33,916 bases of DNA from Acidobacteriota bacterium (lineage in GTDB: Bacteria > Acidobacteriota > Vicinamibacteria > Vicinamibacterales > UBA8438), in the NCBI GenBank assembly GCA_011523845.1, contig WTFV01000041.1, positions 1 through 33,916 of the forward strand, given 5' to 3'. A program made the translations under genes and the position numbers. Below, piece after piece: positions 16,697-25,075 of this stretch. The notes under the pieces were generated by a model. The model was not told where the DNA came from. It was given only the letters and a program-made list of their open reading frames with translations, and ran no database searches. Numbering within the stretch: the stretch's first letter is position 1; each line of letters begins with the position of its first letter.

Positions 16697-17422
16697 TCAC
16701 CACGCGCCACCCCCGCGGGCGTCGCAGCGCGGCGCGGGCGTAACCGCCGGACAGCCCCGCAGCACCGCCTCGAACACCCGCGCCTCCCAGGGCGACACGC
16801 TCAGGCCGTAGCGCCGCCGCACCCGCAGCTGCGTCCCCACGTACCAGCACAGGTTCCGGCCCGGCAGCCACTCCCCGTCCCCGCGCGCCACCGCCTCGGC
16901 CCGCGCCGCCGCCAGCACCGCCGGCAGGTACAGCCGGTTGTCCGGATCCGCCCCGAACGCGGCCCGCGCCTCCGGCCGCGCGCACAGCCCCGCATCGTGC
17001 GCCGCCGCGGCCGAGACCACACGGCCCGCACGAACCGCCGGATCGCCGGGACCGGCGAAGAGCGAGCAGGCCAGCGGCTCGCGGAACCCTCCCCCCGCCG
17101 CCCGCAGACGCGGCGGCAACACCCCGCCGGCCGCATAGTCCACAAGGTCGAACGGCGCGCAGCGCGCCGCTGCGGCGACCACCAGCCCCCGCCACTCGCG
17201 CGGCAAGGACGAAGCGGAGCGACCCGAAGCGCCCACGGTGCGCTCGGCCGGCCGGTGCGACTCCCACGGCGATAACGCAGGCAACCCGACGGGAGCTTCC
17301 AGCCGTACGGCCACAGGCTCGGCCGGCGGCGCCGCCGGCGCAGCCGGCATCGGATTGCGCACGCACGCAACGCCCAGCGCCACGGCGCCCAGGACGGCGA
17401 CTCCCCTGCACAGCACCAGCAT
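16697..17422 (-). CDS. Exported DUF1524/GmrSD-C-like (HNH-related) protein with degenerate active site
   Basis: A 241-aa protein with an N-terminal signal peptide (hydrophobic core LGAVALGVAC, Cys20 possibly lipidated, though the lipobox is imperfect). The C-terminal half follows the secreted DUF1524 HNH-nuclease pattern: AHDAGLCARPEARAAFGADP, EWLPGRNLCWYVGTQLRVRR and YGLSVSPWEARVFEAVLRGC. The catalytic DH/EH-V-V motif is replaced by GRVV and the downstream NRxK segment by AARAEAVARG, so nuclease activity is doubtful. The start at 17422 follows GAGGTGG; longer upstream starts give an arginine-rich tail overlapping the previous gene. Last gene of a four-gene minus-strand operon, 10 bases after its neighbour. 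Confidence 0.7.
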   Translation of the reverse strand: MLVLCRGVAVLGAVALGVACVRNPMPAAPAAPPAEPVAVRLEAPVGLPALSPWESHRPAERTVGASGRSASSLPREWRGLVVAAAARCAPFDLVDYAAGGVLPPRLRAAGGGFREPLACSLFAGPGDPAVRAGRVVSAAAAHDAGLCARPEARAAFGADPDNRLYLPAVLAAARAEAVARGDGEWLPGRNLCWYVGTQLRVRRRYGLSVSPWEARVFEAVLRGCPAVTPAPRCDARGGGAW

Positions 17423-17432
17423 CCCTGCCACC

Positions 17433-17990
17433 TCAGCGCGCCGGGGCGCCGGCCGGAGCCGCCACGGCGGCGCCCCCGCCCGACACCGCCCGCGCATCGA
17501 ACCACGCAACCAGCTCCACGTGGAAGGCCTGCGCGTCGGAGGCCGCCCGGCCGAGAGCCGCGGCCCAGACCACGTCCGGATCCAACGCCGCCGCCCGCGG
17601 CCCGGCGACGAGCTCGGCCGCCAGCCGCTCCTCGCGGTCCAGAATAGCCGTCACGACCGCACGCGACCGCTCCCCGTAGACGACAGCGAACGCGTCGAAC
17701 GCCGCGCCGTCGAGCACCGGGCGGCACCGGTCGCGGTAACGCCCCTCGACGGACGAAGCGTCCTGCGCCGGCGGACCGGCACGCGGCACCGCGTCGAGCG
17801 ACGCCACCGCGTCGAGGCACGCCGCCAGTTCCGGCACCGCCACGCCGGCAACGGCCGGCGAGCCCGCAGCCCGGGTACGCGGCCCGCCGCCGGCATCCGG
17901 GACCGGCAACGGCGCGACACCGCCGAGCTGGTTCATCCCCCACAGGACGGCGGAGCCGGCCAGAACCGCGAGCCACGTGCGCGAGAACAC
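17433..17990 (-). CDS. Hypothetical membrane-anchored or exported protein
   Basis: 185 aa, unrecognised. The N-terminus (FSRTWLAVLAGSAVLWGM) is a signal peptide or single transmembrane anchor, followed by a proline/alanine linker and a helical domain with conserved-looking charged helices (YGERSRAVVTAILDREERLAAELV, interrupted only by normal turns). I chose GTG at 17990, 11 bases after the ParB-like gene stop, because GGGGAGA precedes it; the open frame continues upstream only inside the ParB-like gene. Tight spacing on both sides places it in the same operon, and an envelope role with the exported DUF1524-like protein is plausible. Confidence 0.65.
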   Translation of the reverse strand: MFSRTWLAVLAGSAVLWGMNQLGGVAPLPVPDAGGGPRTRAAGSPAVAGVAVPELAACLDAVASLDAVPRAGPPAQDASSVEGRYRDRCRPVLDGAAFDAFAVVYGERSRAVVTAILDREERLAAELVAGPRAAALDPDVVWAAALGRAASDAQAFHVELVAWFDARAVSGGGAAVAAPAGAPAR

Positions 17991-18001
17991 CGCGGTCTCC
18001 C

Positions 18002-19603
18002 CTACCGCCCCGACGAGACGGTCAGCACCTTGCCCCACGGGTCGAAAGGGTCGTAGAGCACCTTCCTGTCGAACCCGAACACGTACAGCACCATCCGGGA
18101 GGGAGCCTTGACGGACTTGCCGTCCTCGAGATCGAACATCGACCGCTCCAGCTCGTGCACGATGCCGGTCAGCTGCGGGCTGCGCAGCAGCAGGCCCTCG
18201 TGCTCGTCCCCCATGTCCGACGGCGCAAAAAACAGGGCGCGCGGCACGCGCCCGGCCAGCATCTCGCCCATCAGCTTCGAGGCGAAGCGGCCGGCGAACT
18301 GCGGCGGCGGGAACACGTAGGAGGCGCCGCCCCACGCGCGGGAGCACCCGTCCTGCTCCTTCGAGAGCCAGTTGAGCGCCCGGATCCGCTCCTGCGCAGT
18401 CTCCGACGAGCACGGGTCGAACTCGATCGCCGGCATGACCTTGCGCACCCCCGCCATCAGCAGCGACGGCGAAAGCGCCAGCTCCGGCAGCAGCGGCCGC
18501 GCGGAGCGCTGGGGCGGGACCTCGCCCGAGGCGACCGAAGACGCTGCGGGAGCCGCCCCAGTCTTGCCGTCCGCGGCGGCGCCCAGCGACGGCAGGGGCG
18601 GCATCCCGGCGACGCCGCCGCCGTCCCCCTGCGCCTTCGCGCCGCCCGACGCCTTCGGCCGGCTGCGGGCCTTCGGCGCCCGCCCGGTGCGCTTCTCGAT
18701 CGCCTCGGCCCCCGTGCGGGCGCGGCCCGCCTTGACGTCGTCGACCACCTGACGGCGCAGGTCCGGCTCCTCCTGACTGACCACGGCCGCGTCACGGACC
18801 GACAGCTTGCCGTCGGCGATAGCCTCCTCGAGCTCCGGAGCCGTCTCGATGACCTTGTCCACCCGATCCAGCGACGAGCGGGAGACCCCCGCGACCTCGG
18901 CCGCCTTGGCGCGGCTGACCAACGCGGAAGGCCTCTCCAGACCCGAAGGCGGCTCGCCCTCGAGAGCGCCGGCCGCCGCCTCCACGCCGGCGGCGGGACC
19001 GGCGCCCGGACCCGAACCCGAGTCCGCATCCCCCGGAGGCTCCTGACCCGAGACCGGCGCAACGGTTCCCGACGGCCTGCCCTCCACCTGCTCTTCCGCT
19101 GCGGACCCCTCTGGAACCGGGGCCGCGGACCCCTGCTCCCGGGCCGCCTTCTCCCGATCCGCCTTCGCCAGCGCCTCGCGCCGGAGCTGTTCGAGCCGGA
19201 TCGCCATCCGCCGCAGCTGCGACGCGACCAGGACCTTGCGCCCGGTCTCCATGTCGCGCCGGTGGATGTTCAGGATCATCGCGACCACGCACGGATCCTG
19301 ACCCGGGTCGAGGTGCTCGAAGATGATCCTGACGCCCGCCTTCTTGGCCGCCCGGAAGCGGTTGCGGCCGTCGACGATCCGGTCGCCGAGCAGCAGGACC
19401 GGGTTCCGCATCCCGTACAGCTTCAGGCTCGAGACCAGCGCGTCGAAGTTCTCGCCCCGCAACAGCGGGAACAGCGTCGCCGCCGCATGCGCCGTGTAGC
19501 GCCTGCCCTCGTACTCGTAGACGTCCTTCTCGGCGTCGTTGAACGCCTTCTCGACCGCCGCGTCCAGCCCCTCCGCACTCCGCTTGTCCAGCGCATCCGC
19601 CAT
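18002..19603 (-). CDS. ParB-like protein fused to a phage Dam-type methyltransferase-like domain
   Basis: A 533-aa multi-domain protein. Residues about 34-120 are a ParB/sulfiredoxin fold with the box-II-like motif DGRNRFRAA (78-86). A helix-turn-helix region follows (LVSRAKAAEVAGVSRSSLDRV, about 235-300), after a long Ala/Pro/Gly-rich linker. The C-terminal 165 residues match the phage N6-adenine methyltransferase (Dam) pattern FDPCSS (about 395-400), DGCSRAWGG and then PPP-F where an NPPY catalytic motif is expected (YVFPPPQF, about 429-436). The Asn/Asp and Tyr of that motif are missing, so methylation may be lost. No ParA partner is next to it. It sits mid-operon and could act in element maintenance or DNA marking. 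Confidence 0.75.
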   Translation of the reverse strand: MADALDKRSAEGLDAAVEKAFNDAEKDVYEYEGRRYTAHAAATLFPLLRGENFDALVSSLKLYGMRNPVLLLGDRIVDGRNRFRAAKKAGVRIIFEHLDPGQDPCVVAMILNIHRRDMETGRKVLVASQLRRMAIRLEQLRREALAKADREKAAREQGSAAPVPEGSAAEEQVEGRPSGTVAPVSGQEPPGDADSGSGPGAGPAAGVEAAAGALEGEPPSGLERPSALVSRAKAAEVAGVSRSSLDRVDKVIETAPELEEAIADGKLSVRDAAVVSQEEPDLRRQVVDDVKAGRARTGAEAIEKRTGRAPKARSRPKASGGAKAQGDGGGVAGMPPLPSLGAAADGKTGAAPAASSVASGEVPPQRSARPLLPELALSPSLLMAGVRKVMPAIEFDPCSSETAQERIRALNWLSKEQDGCSRAWGGASYVFPPPQFAGRFASKLMGEMLAGRVPRALFFAPSDMGDEHEGLLLRSPQLTGIVHELERSMFDLEDGKSVKAPSRMVLYVFGFDRKVLYDPFDPWGKVLTVSSGR

Positions 19604-19716
19604 CGGTCACCCCCGGCGTGCCCAATCCGCGGCACGCGACAACGCCGCGGCCCCGGCGCCGCGACAGTCCCCGATGCACATTCGTGAAATCTTCGCCCTC
19701 ACGTTACCATGCCCGC

Positions 19717-20082
19717 TCACGCCGGGCGCACCGGCGGCGGCGCCCCGTCGGCGCCGTCGTCCTCCCCCGCCCGCCCCGCATCGGGCGCCAGCCCTTCGGG
19801 TACCGGTTCCGGAGCAGCACCCACCGGCGCGCCGGGGCGCGCCAGCCGTCCGACGCGCGTCTGCCCGAGCACCGGCGAGAACGCCTCCGAGTCGGTCGTC
19901 TCCGGCGGCAGGATCGGACCGCGACCGCCGCTCTCGACGTAGGTCACCGTGTCCTGCGCCCAGATCACCAGGCGCTCCTGCATGTGCGGCTTCGAGTACA
20001 TCCAGGTGTCGAAGCGCGCGCGGATGACGAAGCCCATCAGGAAAGCGATCCCGTAATAGAGCAGAAACAGCAGCAGTCGCAT
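19717..20082 (-). CDS. Small bitopic membrane protein
   Basis: 121 aa. One N-terminal transmembrane helix (MRLLLFLLYYGIAFLMGFVI) is followed by a basic/aromatic amphipathic segment (RFDTWMYSKPHMQERLVIW) and a disordered acidic/proline tail. No family is recognised. It is the first gene of the minus-strand operon leading to the ParB-like, membrane and DUF1524-like genes, and is divergent from the hypothetical gene at 20191. Accessory membrane proteins of conjugation systems often look like this, but nothing here proves it. Confidence 0.6.
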   Translation of the reverse strand: MRLLLFLLYYGIAFLMGFVIRARFDTWMYSKPHMQERLVIWAQDTVTYVESGGRGPILPPETTDSEAFSPVLGQTRVGRLARPGAPVGAAPEPVPEGLAPDAGRAGEDDGADGAPPPVRPA

Positions 20083-20190
20083 CGGTCACCAGCCTCCCGC
20101 CCGCGTCCCGGACATCCGTCACGGGCGCGGCGTCGCGTACGCTCGGAAGCGTAAGCCACCGGTTCCGGCAACCCCCATGGGAGAAAGCAC

Positions 20191-20859
20191 ATGCCCGCCG
20201 ACCGCCACGAAGACCGGCGCGACGCGTCGCAGACCACCGAGCAGGCCCTCGCGCAGCCGCGCAGGCACCACCTGCGCGAGTCGGTCGGCCACAGCGTCGC
20301 CGCGATCCGGGCCGAGGCCGCGCACGGCGCCACGGGCGCCGGCTCGGGCCGCAGCATAGACATGCACATGGACCGGATCGTCTCGCAGCAGGCGAACCAC
20401 ACGCTCGACGCCCCCGGCCGGGCCAGCGATGGCGACGGGCGCACCAACGACCACCTGCGCTCGGTGCTCGAGGCCCACCGCCGCGAGATGGAGCTGGCCG
20501 GGGTCAACGCCCAGGCGATGGCCGCGCGCAACGCCACGCGCTCCTACGGTGACCCGCGCAAGGCGCCGACCCTCGACCGGCCGGTACGGGCCGAGGAACT
20601 GCCGCCGCGCCAGGCGGCGCTGCGCGACCCGCGCGACCCGCGCTCGCCGGGCCGGCCATCGATCACCACGATGTCGCAGAAGCACAGCTACGGCCCGCAG
20701 AACGCCGCGCGCACCGACGTCATCGACCGGCCGCGGAGCATGCCGACGATCGCGCCCGGCGGCGGCGGCGCCCCGGACCCGCCGCGGCCGCCGAGCCCGG
20801 CCACCGGCTACGCCGCCTCGGTCGACCGCCAGCGCAGCGGCCCGTCGCGCACCATCTGA
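20191..20859 (+). CDS. Hypothetical hydrophilic, largely disordered protein
   Basis: 222 aa, unrecognised. A helical N-terminal half rich in His, Arg, Asp and Ala (DRIVSQQANHTLDAPGR, HLRSVLEAHRREMELAG) is followed by a proline/arginine-rich low-complexity C-terminus ending in SGPSRTI. No signal peptide or membrane segment. The ATG has a good ribosome-binding site (GGGAGAAA, 6 bases away). It precedes the helicase gene on the same strand with an 80-base gap. It could be a DNA- or partner-binding scaffold; that is inference from composition only. Confidence 0.5.
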   Translation: MPADRHEDRRDASQTTEQALAQPRRHHLRESVGHSVAAIRAEAAHGATGAGSGRSIDMHMDRIVSQQANHTLDAPGRASDGDGRTNDHLRSVLEAHRREMELAGVNAQAMAARNATRSYGDPRKAPTLDRPVRAEELPPRQAALRDPRDPRSPGRPSITTMSQKHSYGPQNAARTDVIDRPRSMPTIAPGGGGAPDPPRPPSPATGYAASVDRQRSGPSRTI

Positions 20860-20939
20860 ACGGCGCACCCGCCACGCCCCGGCAATGCCGCGAACCGGCG
20901 CGGACGGTACGATCCGATCCGCGCCATCCGATCCCCGCC

Positions 20940-23006
20940 ATGCCCACGACCGTTCCGACACCGCACGCCACCGATCACGAACGCCTGCTCGCCGGCCTCA
21001 ACGAGCGCCAGCGCGAGGCGGTCACCGCGCCGGACGGCCCGACCCTGGTCATCGCCGGCCCCGGCTCGGGCAAGACCCGGGTCATCTGCGCCCGCATCGC
21101 CCACCTGGTCCGCACCGGCCGCGCCGAGCCGCACCGCATCGCCGCGATCACCTTCACCCGCAAGGCCGCCGAGGAGATGGCGGCGCGCCTGCGCACGATG
21201 CTGCCGCCCGCCGAGTCGCACCGCGTCTGGATCTCCACCTTCCACCGCCTGTGCGGCCGCCTGCTGCGCGACCACGGCGAGGCGGTCGGCATACCCGCCG
21301 ACTTCCGCATCGTCGACGGCGCCGAGCGCATCGGAGTGATGCGCCGGTGCATGTTCGACGCCGGCGTCGACGTACGCATCCACAAGCCGCAGGCGCTGCT
21401 GCACCGCATCAGCACGCTGAAGAACCGGATGCGCACACCCGCGGAAACCGAGACCTGGGAGGACGACGAGCACGCCGGGCGCAACGCGCAGCTGGCCGCC
21501 GCCTACCAGGCCGCGCTCGCGCAGGCCAACGGCCTCGACTTCGACGACATGCTGCTCGGCGCCGTCCGCCTGCTGCACGAGAGCCCCGAGGCGCGGGCCG
21601 CCGCCGGCGAGCGATTCCCGCGCATCCTGGTCGACGAGTACCAGGACACGAACCTGCCGCAGTACGTGCTGGTGCGCCAGATCGCCGAGGGCCGCGACGA
21701 CGTCTTCGTGGTCGGCGACCCCGACCAGGCGATCTACGGCTGGCGCGGGGCCGAGCTGCAGAACATCCTCTCGTTCCAGCGCGACTTCCCCGCAGCGCGG
21801 CGCATCGACCTGCAGCTGGCCTACCGCTCGTCGGCGCGCCTGCTCGAGGCCGCCGGCGCCATGATCCGCAGCAACGGCGAACGGCTCGACCACACGTTCC
21901 GCTGCGCCAACCCGCCCGGCATGCCCCCGGCGATACACCACGCCGCGGACCCGGCCGCCGAGGCGGACTTCGCCGTCGCGCGTGCCGGAGCGCGCATCCG
22001 CCGCGACGAAGGCGAGGTCGCCGTCCTCTACCGCACGAACGCGCAGTCGGGCGCCCTGGAGAACGCCTTCCGGCGGGCCGGCATCCGCTACCGCATCACC
22101 GGCGGCGAGAGCTTCTACAACCGCCCCGAGATCCTCGACGCGCTCTGCTGCCTGCAGGCGGCCTCGGACCCCGACGGGGACGACGAGGCGATGCGCCGCT
22201 TCGCGGACCTGCCCCCGCACCCGCGCACCGGGCGCAGGATCGCGGCCGAGATCGGCCGCTTGCCGGGCCGCAGCTTCTGGAGCCGCGCCGAACAGGCCGC
22301 GCGCAGCGGCGCCCTGTCCGACTACCACGCCGCGAACCTGCGCCTGCGGCTCGAGCTGGCCGCCGCACTGCGCGACGCCGCCTGCCGGCTGCCGCTCGAC
22401 GAACTGGTCGACGAGGCGCTCGGCCGCACCGGCTACCGGCAGGCCGCCGCGGCCTCGGCCGACGCCGACGCGGAGGACCGGCTCGACAACCTCGCCGAGC
22501 TGGCCTACGACGCGAGCGTCTTCGCCCGCGACGACGAAGGCGCGGACACGAACACCCCCGAAGGCCGGCTGCGGCTGCTCGCCGCCTTCCTCGCGCACTG
22601 CCGCTCGATGCGCACCCCCGAGCGCGACGACGCGGCCGGCGTACGGGTGACGCTGTCGACGCTGCACGGCGCGAAGGGACTCGAGTTCGACACGGTCATC
22701 GTCGCCGGCTTCGACGCCGAACATCTGCCCCACCGCCGCACCGTCGCCTCGGCCGCCGACGCCGGCGCGGCCATCGAGGAGGAACGCCGCCTGGCCTACG
22801 TCGGCATGACGCGCGCACGCACGGAGCTGTACCTGAGCGTGCCGGCGGTCACCGGCCACGGCGCCAAGCAGCGGCGGACCGGCCCGTCGCCCTTCCTGGC
22901 CGAGATCCCCGACCACCTGCGCACGGGCGCCGCACCCGCCGGCCCGTACGCCGAGCAGCCCGCGGACACCACGATGGGACCGCTCGGACCCGAACGGTCT
23001 CTCTAG
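20940..23006 (+). CDS. UvrD/Rep/PcrA-type superfamily 1A DNA helicase
   Basis: A 688-aa ATP-dependent 3'-5' DNA helicase. All motifs are in order: Q-motif LNERQREAVT, Walker A AGPGSGKT (39-46), Ia TFTRKAAEEM, II VDEYQDTN, III VVGDPDQAIYGWRGA, IV LAYRSS, V TLSTLHGAKGLEFD, VI RRLAYVGMTRART. Length is close to UvrD. It lacks the usual C-terminal Tudor-like extension and ends in a short tail. On mobile elements such helicases support plasmid-type replication, recombination or escape from RecBCD; which applies here is unknown. No strong ribosome-binding site precedes the ATG at 20940. Confidence 0.92.
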   Translation: MPTTVPTPHATDHERLLAGLNERQREAVTAPDGPTLVIAGPGSGKTRVICARIAHLVRTGRAEPHRIAAITFTRKAAEEMAARLRTMLPPAESHRVWISTFHRLCGRLLRDHGEAVGIPADFRIVDGAERIGVMRRCMFDAGVDVRIHKPQALLHRISTLKNRMRTPAETETWEDDEHAGRNAQLAAAYQAALAQANGLDFDDMLLGAVRLLHESPEARAAAGERFPRILVDEYQDTNLPQYVLVRQIAEGRDDVFVVGDPDQAIYGWRGAELQNILSFQRDFPAARRIDLQLAYRSSARLLEAAGAMIRSNGERLDHTFRCANPPGMPPAIHHAADPAAEADFAVARAGARIRRDEGEVAVLYRTNAQSGALENAFRRAGIRYRITGGESFYNRPEILDALCCLQAASDPDGDDEAMRRFADLPPHPRTGRRIAAEIGRLPGRSFWSRAEQAARSGALSDYHAANLRLRLELAAALRDAACRLPLDELVDEALGRTGYRQAAAASADADAEDRLDNLAELAYDASVFARDDEGADTNTPEGRLRLLAAFLAHCRSMRTPERDDAAGVRVTLSTLHGAKGLEFDTVIVAGFDAEHLPHRRTVASAADAGAAIEEERRLAYVGMTRARTELYLSVPAVTGHGAKQRRTGPSPFLAEIPDHLRTGAAPAGPYAEQPADTTMGPLGPERSL

Positions 23007-23297
23007 GGCGGACATCCGCCGACCCCGAATCCCGCCACCGTTCCACCGGACCGGCGCGCCTCCCCGAGTCGGCGCGCCCGGAAACAAGACCACGGTGGAG
23101 AAACGGCCGCGGACGACAATGGTTCAGATCGAGCACGGCCGGACGGGCGGAATGCGGGCGGGCAAGGCAACGCCCCTGCATTGCTGCTCGCCGGCTCCCC
23201 CGCCGCCGGTCTCCGACCCCGCACCGGCCACGCCCCGGGCCTGACGGCCCGCCTTCACCCGGCCCGCCCGGGCCATTCCCAATCCGGAGAACGACCC
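23007..23297. other. 291-bp gap after the helicase, no gene seen
   Basis: No supported open frame on either strand. GGGCGGACATCCGCC just after the helicase stop can form a short stem (GGCGGA/TCCGCC, loop CA-type), which may act as a weak terminator. Otherwise I see nothing in it apart from the ribosome-binding site of the following gene. Confidence 0.35.
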
Positions 23298-23696
23298 ATG
23301 CCGCTCATCGACCTGCTGCGCCCGGAGCAGCGCGCCGCGCTCAAGCGCCTGCGCCGGCGCGTCGGCAACCGCGAGAACATGCGCCGCTACCGCTCCGAGC
23401 TCCGTGACAGGAAGCTCTGCTCCGGCGTCGACCTCCCGCTCGAAGCCGGGACATGCGGACGCTGGGTGTGCCCCGGACACGAGCGCTGCTACGCCTGCTA
23501 CCACCGCCGCCGGTGGCTGCTCGACCACGCGATGACGCCGTACGAGATCGCGGTCACGGGACAGCTCGCCGACGAGATCGAGCACGACGCCGCCGGCGAG
23601 GAACGCGAGGACATTCCGGACACGGGAGCCATCGTCCCCTTGCTCGACACCGTCGACGACCTGTTCTCGCCCGGCGATCCCTGCCTGCGCTGGTAG
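23298..23696 (+). CDS. Small Cys/His-containing hypothetical protein
   Basis: 132 aa. A basic N-terminal helix (RPEQRAALKRLRRRVGNRENMRRYR) is followed by a compact Cys cluster: C-x9-C spacing then CGRWVCPGHERCYACYHRRRW, which resembles a zinc ribbon, and an acidic C-terminal helix. The ATG at 23298 is supported by GGAGAACGACCC; the open frame extends upstream but without homology. It probably binds nucleic acid through the basic helix and zinc site (inference). First of a series of small genes with very similar ribosome-binding sites. Confidence 0.6.
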   Translation: MPLIDLLRPEQRAALKRLRRRVGNRENMRRYRSELRDRKLCSGVDLPLEAGTCGRWVCPGHERCYACYHRRRWLLDHAMTPYEIAVTGQLADEIEHDAAGEEREDIPDTGAIVPLLDTVDDLFSPGDPCLRW

Positions 23697-23875
23697 CGCC
23701 CGCGGCATCCACGCAGCTCTTCGAGCCGCCCGCGCCACGGGATGGAACGCCGGACGCGCGTTGCTGCGCGACCGGCGGCGACAACCGCCGGCCGCGGTTC
23801 CCTGCGCCAGCGCCAGCACCCCGCGTTGCGGCCTCCGCCTTCCCGTCCTCACAACCGTTTCCCGGAGTCGAGTCG

Positions 23876-24640
23876 ATGCCGAACCATGCCTGCCGGTGCG
23901 GATCCCCCATACGCCCGCGCCACTCGCACTGCGGCGCCTGCAACCGCGCGCGCCGCTGGGCGCGGCGGATGGCGCGGCAGGGCGGAGCCGAGCTCCGCTC
24001 CCTCGAGCGCTGGGCCGAAGCCGTCGCCCGCGACGGCCGCCGCTCCTGGCGCTGCGCATGCGGCGCCGGCGTGGAGGCCCGCCGCACCGAACACCAGCGC
24101 TGCTCCGAATGCGCGGCGCTGCGCGCCTGGGCGCGCAGCCTCACCCACGGCACGGGGCGCCGGCTCCGCTCCCTCCAGCGGTGGGCGGAGCGCATCGCCC
24201 GCGACGCCCGCCGCTCCTGGCGCTGCACGTGCGGCGCCGAGCTCCCGGACCCGATCAACTGCGTGCACTGCGCCGGCTGCGCCAGGCTCCGCTACTGGGC
24301 GCGGCAGTGGCCGAAGCTCGCCCGGCTGGAAGCGAAGCGCCGGTTCGGCCGCGAGTCCGGAGACTGGATCTGCAGCGCGTGCGGAGACTTCCAGGGACCG
24401 GCCGAACACACCCGCTGCACCAATTGCGGGTGCGACGTCACGACCGGCGAGCCAGACCCGGCGAGCCACCGCGCGCTGCGCGTCACGGCGAAGGTCGAAC
24501 ACCTGTCCGCCGGCGGCACCGTCGTCTGGAACGGCGCGCACGGAACGCCGCTCCTCGAGGACGGGCCGGCAGGATCGAGCCTGGCCTGGATCGCCGAGTC
24601 AGCATCGGGCTACCGCGTGCGGCCCGAGATGTGGAGCTAG
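23876..24640 (+). CDS. Tandem zinc-ribbon protein
   Basis: A 254-aa cytosolic protein built from repeated modules. Each has CxCG, then CxxC, then a basic-aromatic helix RAWAR-like: Cys6/8-Cys19/22, Cys60/62-Cys76/79, Cys117/119-Cys132/135, and a fourth CSACG...CTNCGC near residue 170. Module spacing is about 54-57 residues. The first three also share LRSLERWAE/LRSLQRWAE followed by RRSWRC, and are similar at the DNA level, pointing to recent internal duplication. Multi-ribbon proteins usually bind nucleic acid or mediate protein contacts; function unknown. The ATG at 23876 excludes an arginine-rich upstream extension. Confidence 0.65.
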   Translation: MPNHACRCGSPIRPRHSHCGACNRARRWARRMARQGGAELRSLERWAEAVARDGRRSWRCACGAGVEARRTEHQRCSECAALRAWARSLTHGTGRRLRSLQRWAERIARDARRSWRCTCGAELPDPINCVHCAGCARLRYWARQWPKLARLEAKRRFGRESGDWICSACGDFQGPAEHTRCTNCGCDVTTGEPDPASHRALRVTAKVEHLSAGGTVVWNGAHGTPLLEDGPAGSSLAWIAESASGYRVRPEMWS

Positions 24641-24820
24641 CAACGACGGACACGAGGACCCGTACGGTCCGGAGCCTGCGCGGCACGCGCGCGGACCACC
24701 CGTCACGCCGTCACGGACCTCAGCCCACTCGACGAAGCCGAGACGCCAAGCCGGGCCAGCGCCCGGACACGGACAAGGCGCAACGCTGCGGCGCCGACAG
24801 CCGCAGAAGGGAGACCAGCG

Positions 24821-25072
24821 ATGACCGACGACCAGAGACGCAAGCCACGGGGCTCCGGCGGCTGGACGCCCCGGGACCTCGGACTCTCCACCGCCCGGCG
24901 GAGCCTCGCCGCGCTGGCGATGGCGGGCGGGATCGTCAACCTCGTCGGACGGCTACCGGGCGAGCGGCGGGCGGACCGCTACCCGCGGCCCGTGCAGGGC
25001 AGCGGCGAACAGCGCCGGAGGAGGCGCCAGCAGGAGCGCCTCGCCCGCAGGCGGGGCACTCGAGGAGACTGA
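24821..25072 (+). CDS. Small hypothetical protein with one hydrophobic helix
   Basis: 83 aa: a basic N-terminus, one short hydrophobic stretch (SLAALAMAGGIVNLVGRL) and a strongly arginine-rich C-terminus. No family is recognised. It is preceded by a good ribosome-binding site (GGGAGACC) and followed 3 bases later by the macrodomain gene, so the two are co-transcribed and probably translationally coupled. The preceding 180 bp hold no supported gene. Confidence 0.45.
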   Translation: MTDDQRRKPRGSGGWTPRDLGLSTARRSLAALAMAGGIVNLVGRLPGERRADRYPRPVQGSGEQRRRRRQQERLARRRGTRGD

Positions 25073-25075
25073 CCG

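Noticed and set aside
20429..23407. Plus-strand 992-codon frame overlapping the helicase
   Set aside because: Extremely arginine/proline-rich reading in a different frame from the helicase, whose seven motifs are intact; the long frame is a by-product of GC bias.
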